The notes under the pieces were generated by a model that saw nothing but the letters and a program-made list of their open reading frames with translations, ran no database searches and was not told the DNA's origin. The translations under genes were made by a program, and so were the position numbers. DNA of 64,000 bases, from assembly GCF_921293095.1 (NCBI RefSeq), contig NC_060259.1:25675812-25739811 (forward strand), given 5' to 3'. Shown piece by piece: positions 26,400-37,839 of the stretch. The DNA comes from Ischnura elegans. Taxonomy: Eukaryota; Arthropoda; Insecta; Odonata; Coenagrionidae. Numbering within the stretch: the stretch's first letter is position 1; every line of letters starts with the position of its first letter.

Positions 26400-28060
26400 T
26401 GCCTATTCTGCTTAAGAACATCCTCAGGCCAGGCGGTGGTGGACATTACTTCAAATTTGCTGGTATATAAATGTTGGATGCAGGATAGCTAAAAGGCTGC
26501 TCTTCCCTAATTGGTCTATTCTCTGGGTCATTTTCAAGAGCTGGAAATTGTGTAGCCATCCTCTTAATTAATATTTTCCAGTCTTTAAATTATTTCCCCT
26601 GCAAGCCAGATTAGCCTCGGGAATTATCAATCCCTTTTTGCCAAGATTTGCAGATTGCCGATATCAGTTTTTTACCTAGGTTCCATTGAGGCATGCTCAG
26701 CCAGTGGCGCAGCAAGGATAAACCCCCCTCCACCCTGCCCCCCAGAGCTCAGAGAAATTTTTAAGCTTAATCCACGTCCATGAAGTGATGGAAGTAAGGT
26801 TGACTGGATCTGGAATCCTGTCCTTGGGAGATACCTACATGACTTTGATTCTGTAAGTAGGGAGCCCTTTCCAGGACCATTGCCTTTAGGCATAAACTCT
26901 TCCGAAGGATGGCCAGTATGCTTTCCTGCTAAACAGAAAATGATTCTTTGTCAGGAATGGAGTTAGCTGGATTGATGAGGGTGGTGTTCTTTCGCAGCAA
27001 ACTGTGTTGAGACCTGGCATATACATTTAAATTTGTATGGGTCATATTTCAGTAAACTGAGTGACTGAGGGATCCATCACCCCTTCTTGATGCTAAAATG
27101 TCTTGGAAGAAGATATTGCCATTGACTTTTTTTATCCATTTTGAATTCAGTTGGCTCATGCAAGGAGATGAAGTGCTGAAGTAAACCAGAGAAAATGCAG
27201 GTGAAAGTGAAGATCTCATGGCAACTATCTCTGTTTGTTCTTAACACTCAAACCACCTTTGAAAATGATTTCTTGTGGTAGAATTCTGCGAGGTTAGGAC
27301 AGTGTTTGGGAAGGTATGATAATCTGATGATGTTAATAGCATCCACAGTGGAAACATTGGTGAGTAGGGACTCCAAATTGAAACTTACTGGAATAGCTTC
27401 TCTGTCCAATTTCATATCCTAGATGGTTCATACAAAATACTGTGAGCTTTTGACAGAGGAGGTTGTCCTACCTGTTGAGGATTGCCGTATGTTTCTAGGT
27501 GTCAAGCAAGTTGGTTCATTGGCACAAGTATGGCACTGACTAACTGGGATGGAGAGTTAGCCCTTTGCTGCACTCCGTTGGAAGTCAGTAGACTCTTGAA
27601 GATTTCAGCATTGAGGATATAACATCACTCTTCTCCTCAGGTGGCATTAATATTTGATGATCTTTCTCATCTATCATTCAATTTTGGCTGTTGGGCCAGG
27701 GGACTCTTGTAAGAGGGTTCCATCAGCATTGCACTGGTTTTGGACTTGTACAAAGTAGTCTGCCTATGGCCCATGATAAGTGGCTTGTCCTTTGTCGACC
27801 AGAGAATTAGAATGTCTTACCTCCCACAGAGATCTTTAATGACCTCTACCTCTGCTGCTCAAATGTTTGATTTAGGAGGTTCATAAGGGAACACATTAGT
27901 AATCTCTCTGACATGTTCCCTACATCATACGGATCCTCCACATATTTTTCTTATACTACTGAAACTGTCGTCTCAACAGCATCCTTCTGTCCTTGAACAC
28001 AATATTTGGCATAGCTTCTGCTCTTTTGCCACCAATAATTACTTTATCTTGGCATGATGT
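26400..28060 (-). pseudogene. Penelope-like retroelement remnant (RT), decayed
   Basis: On the minus strand several frames together show Penelope RT order: DKGQATYH and similar near 27,790, EQTEIVAMRSSLSPAF near 27,210-27,260, then DILASRRGDGSLSHSVY near 27,070-27,120, followed by weakly similar C-terminal sequence toward 26,400. Stops and frameshifts are common. The stretch that should carry the catalytic YVDD motif, between SPAF and the DILASRR block, is deleted. A MITE fragment (26,702) lies in the 3' part. Family assignment rests on motif order and is fairly secure; the outer limits are not. Confidence 0.65.
26702..26790 (+). mobile_element. Fragment of MITE family B (CAGTGGCGCAGC)
   Basis: CAGTGGCGCAGCAAGG is followed by ACCCCCC and CAGAGCTCAGAGAAATTTTT, which match the left part of the complete copies at 37529, 39158 and 48431. 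The right part is missing. Confidence 0.65.
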
Positions 28061-28125
28061 GGGCAGTGGTAAATCAAGTGAAGCACTGTTTCAGTACTAA
28101 AATTATATTCATTTTATGCTGAAAT

Positions 28126-28723
28126 CAGGGGTGGTCTGGCCAGGTCCGTTGATCGGCAATCGCCGAGGGCCCCGAGCTTAGGGGGCCCCCCACTCAATGC
28201 TCGTTCCTATCGTGAAGCCTATATGACAGGTGGAATAATAAAAGACTCGGGTCACTTAAGTTTTTTGCATTCTTAAAATTCTACGTTTCCATTAGTTGAT
28301 TTACAATGCATGCATGCTCAGTGTGAAAAAATAAAATAAAAATTACAGAAGCCAAATGAGAAACTAATGCTATTTTGAAAGGGTTATCCGAAAAGGTTAT
28401 TTTAGAGTTTTTTTTATTTCCACATAGTTTCAAGGAGTGACTTTTCTAAATAATAGATAATAGAACCATAATACATTATAAGATTTTATAAGCCTCACTT
28501 TTATAATTTTACACAATTTTATAATTTTCACTTTAATGGTATTTTTTCTTACGAAATAAATATTTTTTACCAAATTATATCTGGTTTTTAAGAGCCTGAA
28601 TCGCGTTAAAATCTATTTCCCCTGAATACAATTCCCTAATATCTTGCTGGCCAAATTTCCCAATAAGGAAGGCTCCATCATAATCCCCTGCCGAGGCCCC
28701 CCTATCACTCCAGACCGCCCCTG
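28126..28723 (+). mobile_element. 598-bp hAT-type MITE, family A, with perfect 8-bp TSD
   Basis: The ends CAGGGGTGGTCTGG and CCAGACCGCCCCTG are 14-bp inverted repeats with one mismatch. The element is flanked by GCTGAAAT on both sides (28118-28125 and 28724-28731), an exact 8-bp target duplication as made by hAT transposases. It carries GGGCCCC-rich subterminal blocks and an AT-rich core without a transposase frame. Related copies lie at 35391, 52809 and 59159. Confidence 0.92.
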
Positions 28724-30638
28724 GCTGAAATTGTGGAATAAATGCAAAACGACTTGCAGGGAAACACTTGACCACTACCCACACTTTCCATTCATAAGAT
28801 ACTCTCCATCTTTGAGGCTTTGACGAAAGGCAGTAGGAAGAAAGCTGAAGCAGGGGCTAGGATGCTTCACCTAAGCCCTGGTGAGAGCATAAGATCCACC
28901 GACTTGCTTATACTCCCAAGGCCACTCTCTTTTCCCAATTAAACATAATAGGTGGGGAGGATTCATACCAAATAATTGGCTATGTTTCAGTGGGGTTCTC
29001 CTCAGACAAGAACACATGTTGAGCAAGAACCCACTTTGAGCAAGCTCACATACTGTTGGTCTCAATCTGTTGCTGATTGTGTGTTCAGGTCTTGTGTATG
29101 TTCCTTTAAGGCGATAGCATCATAGCATAGCTAGTGACGAATTGAAGTAATGTCAAGTGCCTTGCCTTGCATAATTTCTTGCCCAGTCCATAATTCCAGT
29201 GGAATTTCATGTTGAATTGGAGCTCATGGGCAACAATTCCTGATGAATGCTGTAGTCACCATGACTTCAGGCATTTTTTGGTACTCCTGATTCTATCATC
29301 ACCTCACCATTTCAGTCAAATTTTGATTTTTCCTCGAAGCTTGGCCCCTGGAGTTGCAGGTGCAGGTGAGGATCGACCAGCTGGTTGGATGGTTGTAGAT
29401 GGTGAGTCCATGGCTGATGGCTGCCTCATGATGATTGGGATGATTATTTCACTCCTCTCCTCCACTTGCATCATGACGCAAAAAAAATGGGATGATGATG
29501 GCAGTTCCTTGAAGCTGAAAGTAGATGGCAGGTCCAGGTACCATGGCATACTGCTGATCAAGGACTCCGGCTTCAAAAGAGTTAATGGAGCTGGGAGGTG
29601 AAATAGGCGGCATTGGGGGTGGGGCCACTGGTAGAGGAGAGGAACTCCTCTGGAAGGAGTAGTGGCTTGCAGTATACAATTCCACTGGGGTGGCTTTAAT
29701 ATCCATCTTCAGTGCAGATCAGAAACCTGACTACAACTGCTGGCAGTACATCCACCGACTGCTGCCTGTTTTGGCAAAAGTGGCAGATTTTAAGTGGCAG
29801 TGGAAGTGCTCCACCATCCCATTTGCTGCAAGGTGGTATACTGAGGTCCTCAAGTGGACTGCACCAGCAATATTGGAGAGCTGGCAGAAAAGGGCACCCT
29901 GAAATTGCCTGCTTTGGTTTGTAGTAATTCACTTCGGCATGCTGAAGCATAGCAGCCAATCCTGGAGGAAAGTATGTGCAATGGTTTTATACGATGTGAT
30001 ATCCTCTGCAGGAATGGGCTCAGGCTACCATGTTAAGTGGTCTACACTTGTGAGGCTGAAATGGTAACCACTGCAGATGGGATGAATGCCAACAAGATTG
30101 ATGCATACATGTTCAAATAGCCTTCCCGGCTGGGTGAAATCAGTTAGGGGTGAGGAGATATGCCATGCTATTTTGGATTGCTGGTAGGGGATGTGGGAAC
30201 GAGCCCACTCCTGGCAATCTTTTTTTATTGATGGCTTCTAAAAGCAGGTAGTCACTAATTTGGTGAAGGTTCTCACTTCAGGGTGGGCAAGGTTATGCAT
30301 TGAATTTAATGAGTGGTTACAGAATGCTGGAGTGACATACAGTTGTAAATTTGGTGCAGTTGTATCAAATAGTAATTGTGCTCTACAACCTATATAGCAC
30401 TTTCTTTAACATTATAAATGCTGGAGACTCAAGAAGGGATGCCAGTTCCATGTCAATCTCCTTGAAGAGGCCTAATGCTTCAAAGCCAATAGCACAAGTC
30501 ACTTCCTCAACACGTGGCAAGGCGTCCTGAACAACGTTGTCAGCCCCACTGCATGATGGATATCCACTGAAAATCAGCCAATCAGATCAAGGTAGAAGAA
30601 TGGTCACAGAAAGCACTTTTCTGATTTATGCTTGAATG

Positions 30639-31014
30639 CAGGCTGAGAACAAGGGCTGGGAAGAGGGGACACGTGCACCAGGTGGCAGATTTCGGGGGCA
30701 AAATCTGATAAGGTTATGAAAAAAGTTATTTAATTTTTCTTATTACATTATTTAACAATAATTATTAATTTATAAATTATTAAAAAATAATATTAATAAA
30801 ACTTCTTAATGGCAAACATATGGTGCATAATTTCAACTACTGCATCTCAAAAAAATGGCATATGGATGTACAATATCAGTGGGTTGGGGGAGGGATAGTG
30901 TGATGGAAATAAACAACATTGGCGTAGTAACGAACAGAGGGAGCCAGGGGATATCAAGGAAGGGGGGGCAAACAGATCTTTGCCCCCCTGATAAAACTCC
31001 TAGTTCTGGCCCTG
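30639..31014. mobile_element. 376-bp hAT-like MITE inside the Gypsy RNase H
   Basis: It begins CAGGCTGAGAAC and ends TTCTGGCCCTG, with weak inverted-repeat ends. It is flanked by CTTGAATG (30631-30638) and CCTGAATG (31015-31022), a 7-of-8 target duplication. Removing it brings the Gypsy RNase H string SDHKSLIFAF next to the continuation of that domain, which supports the boundaries. The core is AT-rich. Confidence 0.75.
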
Positions 31015-31472
31015 CCTGAATGCAAAGATTAAGGATTTGTGATCAGAAAATACTGTGAAAGTTTGCCTTTCTAACATATGTCTGAAGCAGCGAACTGCAT
31101 GGTAAATTGCTATTAACTCCCTGCCATAGGGATAGAGAAGTTCTTTTCTGAGGCATTGAGCTCCATAGGAAAGAAACACAATGGTTTCCAGCGGTGTCCG
31201 TAAATTGCGGAAGAGCTGCCCTCAGGGTAAAATCAGAGGCGTCTGCGAAGAGGCCTAATAGCGGGAGAGAGGGAACACTGGGGGCGAGGAGGGCAAAGTT
31301 GGAGAGGGCGTCTTTGCACTTTTGGAATGAGAGGAGCAGTTTAGGCATCTGTGTAATCTTATCATTACCTCACACTGCACCGCATAATAAGTCATTCGGT
31401 GGCGCCTGCCATTACGCCGCGTTGGGCAGAACACGCTTTTAGAAGTTAATCATAAAATAAAACTGGCGTAAA

Positions 31473-32135
31473 AGGGTGGTTTCCTTCATCAAAGAAAACG
31501 AAAGGCATTGATTGCGATTCGTTACCCACCATTTGTGTATTCATAATATATAAATTATTTTGTTTTAGAAATACCGGGTTAGACGAATGGCAACGGTCCA
31601 TTTTTATCCTCATTTGAAAAGGGCCAGATTGGCGCCCATGCGATGCCACTCCACGTGACGTCACAGGGACCTAGTTTCTACACGAGAAGATAGGAGTTAT
31701 ATATCGTCTGAGGTTACCAATGCATGCATGAGGCGCAGAGCTCAGGGAAACATGTCTTAACAATCACCTATTAAAACTGGCTAAGGTTGGAAAGTTTTCC
31801 TCGTTTGATAAGTTATTAATAATCCTTATTTAAGCCAAGCGCTACCAGCCAGCAGGGTACTAGGCTACCCGCTAGCAGCCTGCGTCGTATCAGCGCTAAG
31901 CCTCGCCTCAAGGTCACCTCGCAGGGCGGCAACGGGAACCAGAAATACGTCACGCGGAGAGATTTCCCGGCATTCATACTTACGCGTCGCGTTTTCGCGC
32001 GCTTGAAAATTTTCACTTTTCATTTAATCGCGAAAAATAGATATCGTCATTTAAAAATCTAAAAGCGTGAAATACGTACACCAGGAGTAATAATCTTTCG
32101 ATTTAGGCAATAAAAAAATAATAAGAAACCACCCT
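31473..32135. mobile_element. 663-bp insertion with AGGGTGGTTTC inverted ends
   Basis: The left end AGGGTGGTTTC at 31473 and the complement of the right end at 32135 are identical for 11 bp. The insert interrupts the Gypsy RT just after the block corresponding to TVKQ; RT-connection sequence resumes on the other side. The target duplication is not clear and no transposase is present, so I cannot assign a superfamily. Confidence 0.6.
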
Positions 32136-32815
32136 ATTGTTTTACCGTCACAGCCCCGGGAAATTCGGGGATGGCACTAACTTTGCCTTTTAACGGCGTT
32201 GTGCCGTCAACACTTACACGATATACTTAAAATTTCATCTGCGATGCTCCAAAAACATACTTGGACGCATTAAATACTGTACCATTGTGACTAAGCCAAC
32301 GTAAAAGTTCGCTTTGGGCGTTCAAGCTCATCCTCGTCTTTAGAGGCGACCAACATGTCGTCTAGGTAAGCGCATGTGTAATCCAGGCCTCTGAGAATCT
32401 CGTCAATAAATCTTTAAAATGCCTGCGCCGCATCGCAGATTCCACAAGGCATGAAAGGAGATAAAAAAAAGTCCAACAGGCGTGGTGACGGTGGTTTTGA
32501 GGTTTCCTCAGGGTTTTTCGGTACTTGGTTAAAACATTTAGCTAAATAAATCGTGGGAAAAACTCGAGCACCCCATATGGGGGTCGGGGTAGCAATCCGG
32601 TATGATGCGCACACTTTAAGTACAAAAGTCATCGTAGGGGCGCCACTCGTGACCTTTTTTCGGGAAAAGATGGTGGGTCGACGACCAGTCGATATCTGAA
32701 CGGCGGGCAGCGCCCATCCACAGCATTAACTAGAATTCTCCTGTCTGCGTCAAACTTGTCTAAGGCAATGCGTAGAGGTCTATAAACGGGCTGGCCGGGG
32801 ATGGTGTGTATATAG

Positions 32816-33118
32816 CAGGGGCGCAGCTGGGAATTAAGGCTGTGGAGAGGGGTTTAGGTGCTGCTAATACCAGGTGTGTAGGGGGTATGGCATACCCAGC
32901 AGGATAAGCGGCAGGTGCGAGATTAGTAAATTGCGGAATTTTAAAGATAAATGGTTCAAAATTGTGAGTTTTACTGCTTTCTGCGGGATATTTTATTAAT
33001 CCTTACACTATTCTATAAGTAATATCAATCCAATTAAGTAAAATGGATTAAACTTAAAATTTCCCTGAGCTCTGGGTGGGTTTTAACTCCCAAAAGCCCC
33101 CCCCTCGCTGCGCCACTG
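32816..33118 (-). mobile_element. 303-bp MITE, family B, inside Gypsy pol
   Basis: The ends CAGGGGCGCAGC and GCTGCGCCACTG match the other family-B copies in reverse orientation. The flanks GTATATAG and GTATGAAG agree at 6 of 8. On the minus strand the Gypsy frame runs STVHFIP, then the MITE, then PGQPVYRPLR, so the insertion splits the RT N terminus. Confidence 0.8.
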
Positions 33119-33742
33119 GTATGAAGTGCACGGTGGAGTGCTTTGTCTTCCCGGGCAAGTTATCTCCAGGAAATGGGACAAAAGGTTGTGCTAACGGTAC
33201 TTGCCCACAACTTCTAACTTTGGAATCAGCTTTGAATATAGAACTGCGGCATTTTTTATGTACCCTCCAGAAATTTTTCAATGGAAATTTACTCTCCTTG
33301 GACAATAAACCCTCCGCGGAAAATCTTACACTCCGGAATTGGCCGCAGGAGGTAGCGCGATTTCCTGATGCCATAGGACATTCGCTCAAAGGACGACAAA
33401 CATTTCTCCGACTCAAAAAGCCGTAGACTACAATGCCGAAACTCTATCCGAAACCTGGATTCCAACCTATCCGAAACCTGACTATTGGCCCTGTGACCCT
33501 GCCAACCAGCAGACCCTGTTCAACCGGCGCGCTGGTGGAAATGCTGGTAGGCGGGATAAATACTAGTAGGTTGGTGTTCAGAACCTGCACACAATCGCCG
33601 CACATCGGCGGAATGATTCGACATTTATTAACTAAGCGGTTTTGTCCATGTTAAGAAATTTACTACTTTAATCTCCCTCCTACGAAATACAATGATAATA
33701 GATGTCAAAATACTTAAACTTTACGTCATACATACGTATCCC

Positions 33743-34553
33743 CAAGGTTGGATCCAGAATTTTCGATGGAGAGGGGGGCACAAGGACCTGACAAGCAAAC
33801 GGTCTTCTTAAATTTTTAGATCAAAAGCAACGTACAAAAATTAAATATTTTCTTTATTTAAATTTAAAAGTTATTAGAATTCCCTGACAGTGCAGGGTAA
33901 CTCAGTTACCCCAAATCCCCAAATGATATTTATGTTGTATAATTTAAAAAAAATTCACTTTGATATTTTTTGTATTTCAGCTCAACCACTTTGTCGTTAT
34001 TTAGGCGACGAATGATTTTTTGCGTTTAAATTGTTTTTGAAAACTTCAATTTTTATTGATGGGGCAACCCCGCACAGCTGCTGGCGGGAGGAAAAAGGAC
34101 TTGTTTGTTATATGAGTGCAGGGATAAAATTTGAATTCAATAAATTTTATTATATTATTACTTCAATAACGCCAATATTATACATGACAGTACCTTTCCC
34201 TCTTGTTTTTTCATAGCACGTTAGTCAATGTGCAGTTACAATGGCAAAATATGAAAGATTCCCGACCTATCGCACAAAATCAATGTAAAAACCTAAATTT
34301 AGCTTACAATGTATTTATAAATTATACAAAACAAGATATCATATCATTAAAAATAGTCATGATGATGAATTGCAGGAAAGACTTAAATACAACATATAAT
34401 TTAAGAATAATAAATGGGGTACCTGAGATACCCCACACAGTCATTCGTGTAAGTTTTCTAGGCACAGTCACGGATGGGTTAAAAATCTTGTGCATTTATT
34501 TAAGCGTCACTTTTCTAACGTGCCCCCGTGCCCCTCCCCTAAATCCGCCTTTG
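33743..34553 (+). mobile_element. 811-bp hAT-type element, family C
   Basis: It starts CAAGGTTGGATCCAG and ends CTAAATCCGCCTTTG, related to the ends of the 272-bp copy at 56496. The flanks CGTATCCC (33735-33742) and CCTATCCC (34554-34561) match at 7 of 8. Shared internal strings are GGGGGGCACAAGG near the left end and GTGCCCC near the right. A 143-residue frame at 34203-34634 crosses the right end and resembles no protein family I know. Confidence 0.7.
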
Positions 34554-35390
34554 CCTATCCCTTCACGGTGTAGCAAAAAGTTTGCGAGTGAAATGGAGGC
34601 CAGTGGTATAATAAGGAAGCTTAAAACTTGGTGATAGTGTGTCATTTTTAGTTTTCTTCTGCTAAGCGTTTTTCTTCCTATAGAAAACTTGCTTCGGAAG
34701 GTTTTCTTTGTTCTTTCATAAAATTGATGCTCGAAATGTTTCTACGCAGAGAGACCCTAGTGAGTCCCGAAGACTCTTCGTTCATGCTGTTACTTTGAGA
34801 TCATTTTAAGCTGTTTCCGAAAACGCCCGCATCCCGGCGATGAGAGTCAAGTGATCCTTTTACTCTTATTATATTTGCAATAGAGTACCTGCAATCGCGA
34901 GGAATAGCGTGGAAAGGAAATGTATTTGATGGACTAGATCATCTCCAATATAAACTTCGGCGAACCTCCCTTACATCGGCTTATTTCCCCGTGAAATTTG
35001 GATCACTCTGCCACTTTTGTAGAGCAGATTAAATGCGCGGTGAGTGGCAGCTAAATGGAGATTCCTGTATCTTGTAATACTCGTGCCTCTTAAGTTAGAA
35101 TTTGAAGATGATTTCCTTTTTTAAAATAAATATGCCGAGGTCCTTGGAAAAAGCGATATTTTTCAAGGAAACCTTGCCTAATGGATAAAAAAGTTGAGAA
35201 GCACATAAAAAATAAGGCCAAAAAATTGAGGTGAGACCTTTAGGTGAACCCCTGATCCTTGCTCATCGGCCTTTTATGGGGGGAGGGTGACAAATCGACG
35301 AGTTTAATATTTGATGCCATTTCTCTTTAGATTTTGCCGAGTTACTGAATTTTAGGGGAAAAAGTTCGAGAAATTAGGCGTATCTGCCAT
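34554..35390. other. Intergenic, nothing recognised
   Basis: No gene, repeat terminus or RNA was recognised in this stretch. Confidence 0.35.
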
Positions 35391-35560
35391 CTAGGGGCGG
35401 CCTGGCTAGGTCAGCAGGTCAGCGATCGCCGAGGGCCCCGATCTTAGGGTGCCCTCTACAGCGTTCACGTCTATCGTGAAGCGTATATGAAATGTGTAAT
35501 AAAAAGACTAAGATCAATTGAACAAAAGTATTTCTGCTATTATAAAATTTTACACAGGGT
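35391..35560 (+). mobile_element. Truncated MITE, family A
   Basis: TAGGGGCGGCCTGGCTAGGT followed by GCGATCGCCGAGGGCCCCGA and TATCGTGAAGCGTATATGA matches the left 150 bp of the copies at 28126 and 52809. The right end is absent, so the end given is approximate. Confidence 0.7.
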
Positions 35561-36838
35561 AAATCCAGGAGAGATTCCACACATTTCGTAAAATAACTAT
35601 ATTTTATCCTATTTTGCTTTTTCGATTTAACTGAGTAGTAAATGCGGTGACTAGTCTTGTTTCTGACGTACACACAAAATCTTATACACATATGATTTTC
35701 CTCTTACCTGTAAGAATTATTTTTGTAAAACATTACCTGCATGCTGCGGGTGACACGCCGCACCTATAAGGGTGATATGCCGCATGTTATTAAAACCGAC
35801 TACAACTGATTTCTGTACTGTACATCTCCATTAAGAAAGATAAATTGTCGCATTATTGAAGTTTTGAGGAAAATAAAATATGCAAATACTTTTGATATAT
35901 TTTTTTTAGCTTTGGCTTTTGTACCTATTGGCAAAACAAAACCTTGGCAGGTATGCGGCGATGGTGGGCGAGGCTTGAGCACCCACAGGTTGCAATGAGA
36001 GAGTCTTTGCAGAGTGGGACGGAGGGTATATTGGTTATCCATGAGTAATGAAAGAAGGGGTGATTTGGGAAAATAACTGTTCCTTGAAGGTTCAAGGCAG
36101 TAGGATGAGGTGGCAGAGAGCTTTTTTACTGGCGATGATTGGCTAACTCCCGTCAGCCGATTTCTGAAAAAGTCTTCTCAGCGTTGCTCGGGTTGACCAA
36201 AAATCCCAGAAAACCGGTGGCACGCCAACGTGGAGGGGAGGAAATACAGCAGGCGGAGAAACAGTTCCTTGAAGGATAGCAACAACTGATATCAGTTAAA
36301 ATTTCTCTTGAAATTAGCTGGTAGCAAATCAGATGATCCACCTGGTGAAAATCATTACGATCTCAAGTCCTCTAAAATTGATACGTGGTTTGGTCCGTGA
36401 CTGAAAGAATAAATCATTGATCGTAAGCAGAATGAAAGCAAAGTAAGCCACCTTAAAACCTCAGAGAATTCAGTTCTCAATTCAGTATTGCAACCCCCTA
36501 CTCAAAGTTCCATTTCCAACAGTAGTTTCCTGTGGATTACATTGCAATAATTTCAAACAGGTACTTCAATTTCAGGAAAGCGTGAAGCTAAAATGATTAA
36601 GATTAAAGAAAATATCGATGGCCAAATCTAGCCTTAATAATTTATTCCATATGGTTCTCGAAGCAATTCATTAATCTTGTCATCAACGGATTGTTCCTGT
36701 AATTTTATACTCAAATTAAAGGTTTAAATAGATCTTTGTGAAAGGTTTTAATAGAACATCGTAATTAAAGAAAACGGCATGTCCCTTTTCCGTCGCTAAA
36801 ACCGTCGCTGGCACAGTATTTCAGCTAATCAGAACGCA

Positions 36839-37123
36839 CAGCCACTAACAGCTATTGTAACAACACGGTAGGATTTTCATTGAATGACAGTTGAAAATAC
36901 AGAAAGTGACGGAATAAGTGATGGATAATGGGACAGGTGCTATAGCTCCAGCGCTAAGTTTTTACGGACAAAAAAGAGCGATCACCGATTGACCCATCAT
37001 TTTTCGAATCACACAGTCGTTCCACCTGTCCCATTATCCATCACTCATTCCGTCACTTTCTGTATTTTCAACTGTCATTCAATGAAAATCCTACCGTGTT
37101 GTTACAATAGCTGTTATTGGCTG
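36839..37123. repeat. Fold-back element with about 100-bp arms
   Basis: The arm 36839-36939 (CAGCCACTAACAGCTATTGT...) and the arm 37024-37123 (...ACAATAGCTGTTATTGGCTG) are inverted copies with few differences, enclosing an 84-bp spacer. Such long-armed hairpins are typical of fold-back MITEs. No clear target duplication was found. The surrounding 35,561-38,971 is otherwise unannotated apart from the MITE at 37529. Confidence 0.85.
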
Positions 37124-37528
37124 ACTATGAGGGACTGAAAAAATGATCGTTTGATTCATACTTATGCTCTATCGATAGTATATGATGATGTCATGCTCAT
37201 GATCTTAAAAATCTTCACACTTCTCTGCTCCTTTCTTTTTTGGAATAAGAATGATATAGTTCTTCTCGAAATCACTTTAAATATCTCCAGTTGAACACAT
37301 TTTTTTAGACCTGGGTTCAAGACTTTCGACCTGAATTTTTAAATCATTCTACAAGAATATTATCTATCTAATCATCATATAGATGCCTCATTATTTTGCG
37401 GGTCTTATTTTGCTGCGTCAAATTCCGATCTTAAGATGTCGTTCTTTTCTTAGTAGAAAATATTGTCTTTTTTCACCTTCCTCTTCTATCATTTTCTCTA
37501 CCGTTGTAACGCTCTATATTCACTCAAG

Positions 37529-37839
37529 CAGTGGCGCAGCGAGGGGGGGGGGATTTTGGGGGATAAACCCCCCCCTTCCCCCGAAGCTCAGAAGAATTTT
37601 TAAGTTTAATCCATGTTACTTAATTGGATTGGTATTACTAATAGAATAGTGTAAGAATTAATAAAAAATATCTCTCAAAAAGCCGTGAAACTCACCATTT
37701 TGAACCATTTATCTTAAAATTCCGCAATTTATTAATCTCGCACCTACCGCTTATCCTGGTGGGTATTCCATACCCCAACACACCCCGGTATTTAGTTGCA
37801 CCTAAACCCCCCCGGCCTTAATTCCTAGCTGCGCCCCTG
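37529..37839 (+). mobile_element. 311-bp hAT-type MITE, family B
   Basis: It begins CAGTGGCGCAGCGAGG, ends GCTGCGCCCCTG and is flanked by CACTCAAG and CTCTCAAG (7 of 8). The body carries GAAGCTCAG, TTAATCCATGTTACTTAATT and ATCTTAAAATTCCGCAATTT, shared with the copy at 39158. Confidence 0.88.

Larger units (their letters stand above)
29316..33420 (-). pseudogene. Ty3/Gypsy pol remnant, split by three nested elements
   Basis: Read on the minus strand, the order is a pre-RT segment (33,420-33,119, ending near STVHFIP), RT (about 32,810-32,136, with PVYRPLRIALDKF, LAKCFNQVP, FIDEILRGLD, YLDDMLVAS and NASKYVFGAS), RNase H (31,400-31,023 and 30,638-30,480, with LLGLFADASDF and FTVFSDHKSL) and integrase (about 30,450-29,449). 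Integrase strings include WARSHIPYQQSK, HVCINLVGIHP, ITTNQSRQFQ, NGMVEHFH and DIKATPVEL. Both integrase Asp positions read Asn. Many stops and frameshifts show that it is dead. It is cut at 32,816-33,118, 31,473-32,135 and 30,639-31,014. I did not recognise LTRs. Confidence 0.8.

Noticed and set aside
33076-33426. 116-codon plus-strand frame
   Set aside because: Antisense to the Gypsy pre-RT segment and crosses a MITE end.
34203-34634. 143-codon plus-strand frame
   Set aside because: Mostly inside the family-C element and running past its right end, with no domain resemblance.
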